A stretch of 64,000 bases of DNA from Lantana camara. Lineage: Eukaryota; Streptophyta; Magnoliopsida; Lamiales; Verbenaceae. Positions 57,801 to 64,000 of the stretch are shown piece by piece. The position numbers and the translations under genes are program-made. The DNA is taken from assembly GCA_037501455.1 (NCBI GenBank), contig CM074855.1:37109001-37173000 (forward strand), given 5' to 3'. Position 1 is the stretch's first letter. Each line of letters starts with the position of its first letter. The notes under the pieces were generated by a model. The model saw only the letters and a program-made list of their open reading frames with translations. It made no database searches and was not told the origin of the DNA.

Positions 57801-59260
57801 GCTCCATTACTCACTAACTTCTTATCTTCGGCAGCTGTAACCAATGATACCGACTCAGATTTTCCTTTCAACCCAGAGCTATCACCTTTCCCTAAGGTGA
57901 CTTCTTTCTTGAAGCAATCCAACTTAGCACGGTACTTACTAAGCCAATCCATTCCCAGAATAATCCCATATCTTGACATCGGTAATTCTATAAGATCTAT
58001 CGGGTAGTATTGGGTACCAATCCTTATAGGACAGCGTTTATATCCCCTATCCATAAAACAAGCTCCCAAAGGAGAACTTATTTCGAGCATATAAGGCAAT
58101 GATTCAAGTGGAAAATTGAAATGCGTACATAATTGAGATGCAATAAATGAATGCGTGGCGCCAGGGTCATATAAAGCAATAACTGGCGTGTTTAGAATGT
58201 GTACCGTACCATCAACAACCTTGGTAGGATCGGGATCCTCACTGCCCTCTATAGCATAAGCACGTCCCTTAACTACTGGTCTTCCAGGAGTCTTAGCTGG
58301 AACCTTTCCTTTATTCCATTGTTTTGGTCCCTTTGGGCATTCTGGGTACTGATGTTCAGGGCTTCCACACCATGTACAGACTCCAGCTTTCTTACGACAA
58401 TCCTTCTCAGTATGTCCGCCTTTCTGACAATATTCACAGACAATCTCTTCTTGAGGTTTTGGGAATGTCGGTTGAGGTCGGGACCATGATTGCATCGGTT
58501 TCTTTCCTGGATTTGGCTTTGCTGGTCCAGCAGGTCGTTTAGATCCCTGAGTTGGCTTGTAGAAGGATCCAGGATGGCTATTAGCTATACGAACCTCTTT
58601 ATGTGTAGCCTCTGTTTTCATAGCCGTTTCCACAGCCTTAGTATAGATTTCCAACTCAAATGGAGCCAAAACCCACCTAAGATCCGACTTAAGTCCCTTA
58701 ATGAATCGCTGCGTTTTTCGACGTTCATCATGGAGGATGTGTGGAGCATATTGGATCAATCGGATGAACTTGGCCTCATACTCAGCTACCGACATATTGC
58801 CTTGTACTAATTCCATGAATTCTGCCTCTCGAGCATCCCTAACTATCTGAGGGATGTATTTGTTTTGAAACACTCTGACAAAGTCTACCCACCTATAATT
58901 AACTTGATCTTCTACCCAAACACGCTTGAAATAATTCCACCAACTTAATGCTGCTCCTTCTAACATAAAAACTGCAAACTGGATTCTTTCAGGTTCTCCA
59001 GGAGAAATACCCATAGCCTCAAAGATCTTTCCGATACTAGCTATCCAATTCTCAGCTTTTACATCACTTGGTTCTCCAAAGAACTTTGGCGGGTTCATTC
59101 GTAGAAATTTCTCCAGAGTCTTTTCATTATTTCCCTTTGTTCCATTAGCACAAGTCTGTACTATCTCTTTCAGGGCATCCACTAGTTCAGAGTTTTCTCC
59201 TGCCGAGGATGCACCTTCTTGTGGGGAAATGTTGTCTTGGGCAACTCTTCGAGGAGACAT
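54857..59260 (-). pseudogene. array copy 2 gag-pol polyprotein, one stop and RT active-site change
   Basis: Same 1,467-codon layout as copy 1. It is open from the ATG at 59260 through Gag, two zinc knuckles (CEYC..H..C at 275-288, CTWC..H..C at 295-308), protease (DPGATHSF, Asp 365) and RT. A single in-frame TAA follows at 56831-56833 (residue 810), between RT and RNase H. RNase H, integrase (D, D, E present) and the chromodomain-like tail are then open to 54857. The RT metal-binding motif reads FIDN, not FIDD, with Asn codon 57170-57172 (residue 697). So even the part before the stop would lack a catalytic aspartate. Protein-level differences from copy 1 are few and scattered. Confidence 0.93.
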
Positions 59261-59807
59261 ATTGATTTGCAGTTGCTTTATGAAGAATATAATGCATGAT
59301 GGTTAAGAATGTGTTGCATATAATCACATAAATACATGTTTCAGACAATATCAAGCAGTAGATATCATATCACACAGATTTAGTAAAGCACAAAATTAAA
59401 TAAAACAACAAGTAAATGTGTGCAAAAGTAAAGCACAAACATAATAACAAGTAAAGGTGCAGGAAAATAAAATACTCACTCACGGTCCTGCTGGTATCTT
59501 GAAGCAATTCTAACTCGTAATGCAATAAGTATGAAAGCAGTAAATGTAGAACAAGAATGTAACTGCAAAAGTGGGTTATATATATGCATCAAGTTTGAGA
59601 GCTATAGCTACAACTACAAAAAGGCAAAATGGGGTGGACCTGATCTACGTCAAGTTACACCCTACAAAGCTCTCAACTCACTCATCTCCGTCAGGCTAGC
59701 TGCGTCAGCTGCTACGTCAAAAGGGGAAGGTCCTCTACTGACTGATCTGTACAACCTCCCACTGATACTACTCCTAGATATATACCAAGCCACAGAATAA
59801 TCTCTGC
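59261..59807 (-). other. spacer between extra ORF and gag, copy 2
   Basis: Counterpart of 50179-50725, the same length and nearly identical. No coding signal is seen. Confidence 0.5.
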
Positions 59808-60458
59808 CTAATCATGCTGATCACTATCCACAACCTCACCTCGAATAGGGCTCCAACCGTCACCCTGCTGCTCCTCCTCAGGCTCCTGCTCAGCCTCTGC
59901 CTCACCTCCGGGCTCCTCCTCCTCAAGCTCAGCTGGTGCATCCTCCCCCTGATCCATCATCTCCTCAACAGCCTGTACACCAGACAGATGATAGGCACCG
60001 GCCAGGCGGCTCCGAATACAAGAGCGGTAACGCTGATATAGGGTCCGAGAGGTATTCCTGGAAACAGTCATAGTAGCTAGGTCCTGCTGTAGAGTCGCCA
60101 CTTGTGCCACCAGATCGGCGTTCTCCTGCTCCAAGGTAGAGGTCTACTGCTGAGCAAAATTCCTACTCACAGCATTCTGTAAGGCTAAATCAAGATATCT
60201 AGCAGACTCCAGCTGATACTCGTGAGCCATCTGAGCCTCCATATAATACGCATCTCGCTCTGACTCAAGTATATGCACTAAACGGTTCGGATAAGCATGC
60301 CCAACTCTACCTGCTCTAACTCCCCGAACTACATGTCTCGCCCTCTGCCAAGTGTAATAACGCATAGGACTCTCACGACGAGATACTGCTATAGTGTGTG
60401 GGGCCTCGTACTCCTCAAGCCAGGTATGATGTGCGTTCCCGGGTTCCTGATTCTCCAT
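59808..60458 (-). pseudogene. extra ORF upstream of gag, copy 2, one stop
   Basis: This is the same ORF as at 50726-51376, starting at the ATG at 60458. A TAG at 60144-60146 replaces a Gln codon in the AQQQ stretch just before the coiled-coil segment. The rest stays in frame to 59808. Compared with copy 1 there are about eight amino-acid changes, several in the acidic tail, so no strong constraint is evident since the duplication. Confidence 0.7.
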
Positions 60459-60559
60459 TGCTATATAAAGAAACACTTAAAGTGAATTCTAAGGTTCAAG
60501 TACAAAATGAACATTCTCCCAGCATTTATAGGTTAAGTCTCTTCTTAACCAAACCTGAT

Positions 60560-60571
60560 GCTCCGATACCA
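60560..60571 (-). other. primer binding site, tRNA-iMet, copy 2
   Basis: The minus strand reads TGGTATCGGAGC, one base off the iMet complement, eight bases from LTR 3. Confidence 0.88.
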
Positions 60572-60579
60572 CCTTAAGC

Positions 60580-63500
60580 TGTAGCGCCCCCTAACACTAC
60601 AACTCTCGCACCGTACTACCCTCGAGTGGATGTGAGACCTAGCACCCGAGAAATACTACGACGAACGGTATAGATAGTACTTAAGCAGAGTGTAAGGTAA
60701 AATGCAGCGGAAAATGAAAGGATTTAAAATTTGCAACAAGCAACGTGATAACACACAGAAAAGTGCATGATATTATAAGGGGGTAATATAATAGCGTAGT
60801 GTACGGAGTTAATGTATTAGACCAATTTATCAGTAATATATACATGATCAGGATTAAATGCTCTTAATCTAAGCCTGATCTGATAAATATGACACCTATA
60901 GCTTCAAGATACCTCTAGGTGTCGTTATCCTCGCTCCCTGAAATCATGTATTTAAAAACAGGCGAGGTATTAGTCAAAGTGACTAAGCGAAGGAAGTATT
61001 AGATTTAGATATATATATGGTTATATATATAGATATATATGTATATATAAAATCATAGCAATAGGATATAGCAAATATGATACGGTTCATAAGTGAGAAA
61101 CCCGGATAGGGGTATTTGGAGTTTATTTATAAATGATGAACCGTTTAATAAAAGATTTGTACCGCCTGCAAGTAAGGCGTCTCCCTCCGATCTCCTTAAA
61201 ATATTTGTAAAGCAGTACCGGGCTGATCAAGGCACCAGTACTTTAATAAAACTAAATATGATAATAACTCCGCAACACCGTAGTGTCAGTAGGGGAGCAA
61301 ACCCTACCGACGATATGTATATATGTGGGAGGAAGCGATCTCTCCCAGGGAGGTTGTCTCCCTTGTAAGTCTCTTGGCGTGGAGTAACTAACCTCCAGCT
61401 AAACCACTACCAAGAGTTGGTGGCGGTCTGTGGCACCAACAATACTCTCGGACCGTTACCTTCCGAGTATTGCTCGACACAGCTGCACGCCGGGCCCATT
61501 TTGATAAATAATAATGATTGACTTGCTTAGTCGGGAATCAGTTCTTAGTATTAATAGGACTGAAAGATATAATGTCCGGATAAGATCCTGATTCCGACTT
61601 ATTGATATTTTCCTCATAAAGAGGAATATATATATAATATTAATATATATATAGATAGGAAATCAAATAATAGATAGATTTGGAAATCATTTTATAATTA
61701 GATATAGATATAAACATGATTCCAGTTGAAAATGTTTTAACCCTCACCTAGTCTGGAAATTCAGATAGTGTGGAACCGATCCCACTGTTCAGTGTTATTG
61801 TCGCCTGAAAATAATTACTATTGACTTAGAACAAAGTTCTTATGATTCTAATCACATAATCACATAAGGTTTAAGAAATATAACATATTAGAGAATTCTC
61901 AAATCATTTAGAAATTATTTTCCCGGTAAAATTTAAATTTCATTTGTTTAAGGGAAAATAATAAATTTATTAGGTTTCATAAATTCTTTAACCACTTAAA
62001 TATTTATAAATCATGTTGTGACCTTACTTAGAGTATTAGGAATTAAATTTGGAATTTAATTTAACAATGTAAGTTGATTTTGAAATTATTTTATAATTTT
62101 ATTAACTTTTGAATTAATTTGGAAAATTAATTATTTAAAATTCCAAAATCATATTTTATAATTAAAATTAAATTAATTTCGAAATTAATTAATTAAATGT
62201 TGACCAAAAAGTCAAAATTACTATTGAAAACATTTACTATTCAATTTCTTGTGAATTAAACACTTTATAACACAAAATTAAACACATACATACACACACT
62301 ATCACACGAGCACATGAATTTGGTTCAAGAACATTATGAATGTGTTCTTGAGCTCATGAAGATGTTCATACTAGTTCATGATCATATTCAACAAATTTTT
62401 GAATTCATATCATATAATTAAATTCAAATGTAACACTTTAATAATAAATTAAATTCAATTAAATTATTCTAAGCATAAATTTAATCAAACAAGAACATAA
62501 TTATTTAAATATACATTCATATTATATCATATCACATTTCATGCATTTAATTAAATAAAATTTCATAATGTAGGCACATTACACATAAAACTAACAATTA
62601 TGCATATATATTATAAAAATAAATTCCTAAAGCATAATTTTATTATTCCTAAGCATACTACTAATATTATAATATTAAAAACATAACATAAAGCATGAAA
62701 TAATAAAAGAAAATTGCACCTTAGAGAGAAGAGAGAGAGGGTCACGAGAGAGAGAGAGATTTTGGGAGGTTTTGGGTGTGATTTTTGTGTTATGCTTCTA
62801 AGGGTATTTATAGGTATGTCTTGGGGGCTTATGTTGCAATTAATTTGATGAATCATGTAGTGAATAAGCTAGGTTCATTTATTAGGGGGTTAAGTGTATA
62901 CTTAGGTGTTATACTTAGGTGTTTATTTAAGAAATAATTAATTATTTTAGTAATCATGACAAAATAAAAATAATTCTAAAATGGTAATAAATTCGTAGAA
63001 GAACGTCTACGGTTTAGTTTGAAATGAGATGAATTGCAAAAGAAAGAGAATCGAAAAATCTTTCTAATGGTTATAAATACTTAACGTTTGAACTTCTACA
63101 TTTAAGGTAGTAGTCGTTCGGGAATTTTGAAAAATACAATAAAATTCATAAACGAAGCTAGAATGTGAATTGATTTCCGAGAAAATGTCCATGATTATTG
63201 AAATAATTCAAGGATCATTTTGACTGTAATATTGTATACCAAATGTTGGACGGTTTGAAAATTAGTTTTTACGGTAGAAATAGTACTTTGGGAAAATAAG
63301 GAAAAAATTATAAATCGAGTTAGGGTTTGTATTAGAGTTTGGAAAAGATCTTAAAATTCATAAAATAATCCAAGGATCGTAATGGTTATAATATTGTATA
63401 AGAAAAACGTTGGAATTTAGAGATTTCTAATTTAGGGCAAAATTAGGGTTTTTCGGCCGGTTTTGATTTCTACGGAAGCTACGTTAAGAATTAGGGTTTG

Positions 63501-63913
63501 GAAATCATACCAAAATTCATAAAATTTTGCAAGGATTCTATTGAGCCCAATATTGAATAGGTAAAAGTGTTTCGAAAATTCCTACAATTAAAGATGAATA
63601 GTATCTAGGGACCTAAATGGAATTTTCAACAAATAATTTTAAAAATATATTTTGGAACAATGAAAACTATGATATGAGTTTGGAAAATATAGAAATCAGC
63701 TTTCTAAGGTTTTTCAAGGTTTAGGTAAAGGTTTAGGGTTCGATGGATGAATAGTGATGTGATTCTCTCAAAAAGGCACAAATCAAAAATCAGAACATAA
63801 ATGCACATAATTCACATAAAATGGAATGTGTAATGGACTAAGGCTATAAACGCTTTCCTCTTAACCCTTTACTTACCCGTGCTATCCTGATCTCAAAAAT
63901 CCGGGCTGTTACA
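60580..63913 (-). repeat. array LTR 3
   Basis: 3,334 bp. TATA box at 62805-62812, donor TAAG|GTGC at 62720/62719, hairpin at 60970-60986, acceptor at 60938-60940. Private substitutions cluster at both ends (for example ACAACTCTCGC near 60600 and several near 63000-63800). It ends GGGCTGTTACA, followed by GGAGC. Confidence 0.93.
60938..62719 (-). other. putative leader intron, array LTR 3
   Basis: As the 5' LTR of unit 2, this copy would be the transcribed promoter and leader for that unit. Donor, branch-point hairpin and acceptor match LTRs 1 and 2. Confidence 0.45.
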
Positions 63914-63918
63914 GGAGC
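63914..63918. repeat. target site duplication GGAGC (right)
   Basis: Matches 42408-42412. The sequence after it (GTCGGAAAGTCGCCGG) continues the GC-rich region that precedes the array. Confidence 0.93.
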
Positions 63919-64000
63919 CGTCGGAAAGTCGCCGGGCCGCCACCGTGCCGCCGTCGAAAGTCACCGGAAAAATCCTGAAAAATCAGTCCTGAATGAAGTC
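63919..64000 (-). repeat. LTR L, continuation after the array
   Basis: GC-rich CGTCGGAAAGTCGCCGG-type sequence resembles the left flank (GAAAGTCGCCGGAGTGCCGCC at 42384-42404). It is LTR L resuming, cut by the window end. On the minus strand it would lie in the leader just upstream of the L donor. Confidence 0.7.

Larger units (their letters stand above)
42413..63913 (-). mobile_element. tandem LTR-internal-LTR-internal-LTR array (chromovirus-type)
   Basis: Three LTRs (42413-45746, 51498-54828, 60580-63913) alternate with two internal regions of identical length, 5,751 bp. The whole 21.5-kb block lies in one orientation (minus) between a single pair of GGAGC duplications. One insertion followed by unequal exchange between LTRs of sister chromatids or homologues explains this best. 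By eye, LTRs 2 and 3 share many variants where LTR 1 differs. All three are closely similar, so the element is the youngest in the window. Pol order (RT, RNase H, integrase, chromodomain) and the iMet primer site place it among chromoviruses, probably the Tekay/Del lineage; lineage assignment needs an RT tree. Confidence 0.93.

Noticed and set aside
54857..59260. Copy 2 as an autonomous active element
   Set aside because: It has an in-frame stop at 56831 and FIDN in RT; the extra ORF also has a stop at 60144.
1..64000. CRISPR array, prophage, operon or toxin-antitoxin system
   Set aside because: There are no regularly spaced repeats, ribosome binding sites or clustered prokaryotic genes. The sequence is nuclear plant repeat DNA, and all tandem structure is microsatellite or LTR-derived.

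Overview
This is repeat-rich plant nuclear DNA. Every stretch I can identify is LTR-retrotransposon sequence, nested several layers deep, and I found no host gene, rRNA, tRNA gene, CRISPR array or bacterial operon. The plant assignment rests on three things. The Ty3/gypsy elements are of the chromovirus type: integrase followed by a chromodomain-like C-terminus, with a primer binding site complementary to initiator tRNA-Met. The LTRs are very long (2.5-4.0 kb). The nesting resembles the heterochromatin of a large angiosperm genome. Species cannot be told.

Layout. 1-2538: leader and LTR (A) of a minus-strand element cut by the window edge. 2539-25748: a minus-strand element family (F1; LTRs B and C, degenerate gag-pol at 18340-22401). 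One of its LTRs is split by a second minus-strand element (F2, 5645-18164, target duplication TTAAT). F2 itself holds a 4.03-kb plus-strand solo LTR (9072-13104, target duplication TCATC). The F1-F2 junction recurs about 20.1 kb downstream (25749-27673), which indicates a large tandem duplication. 27674-42412: a patchwork of truncated pieces, namely an integrase fragment (+), LTR G (-), LTR H (+) with its broken gag-pol (+), a non-coding LTR-like insertion, and LTRs J (-), K (+) and L (-). 42413-63913: an LTR-internal-LTR-internal-LTR tandem array (21.5 kb, minus strand) inserted in LTR L and bounded by one target duplication, GGAGC. L resumes at 63919.

The array is the best preserved element. 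Each 5,751-bp internal region carries, in sense order, a tRNA-iMet primer site, an extra ORF of about 216 codons (coiled-coil-like, acidic tail), a single-frame 1,467-codon gag-protease-RT-RNaseH-integrase-chromodomain ORF, and a polypurine tract. Both copies are dead by different lesions: four stops in copy 1; one stop plus an RT active-site Asp-to-Asn change in copy 2.

Most interesting reading. LTRs of otherwise divergent families share the same layout in their transcribed part: a promoter-like start, a consensus 5' splice site (AG|GT) soon after it, a cluster of GC-rich perfect palindromes, a small hairpin whose distal arm holds a branch-point-like CTRAY, a pyrimidine tract with a CAG| 3' splice site, a conserved GCTAGGCGG-like box, and conserved LTR ends. 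This suggests an LTR-resident leader intron of about 1.6-2.8 kb that would remove most of the long leader before translation. It is inference from sequence only. Several hairpins keep their pairing while their stem sequence changes between families, which supports real RNA structure.
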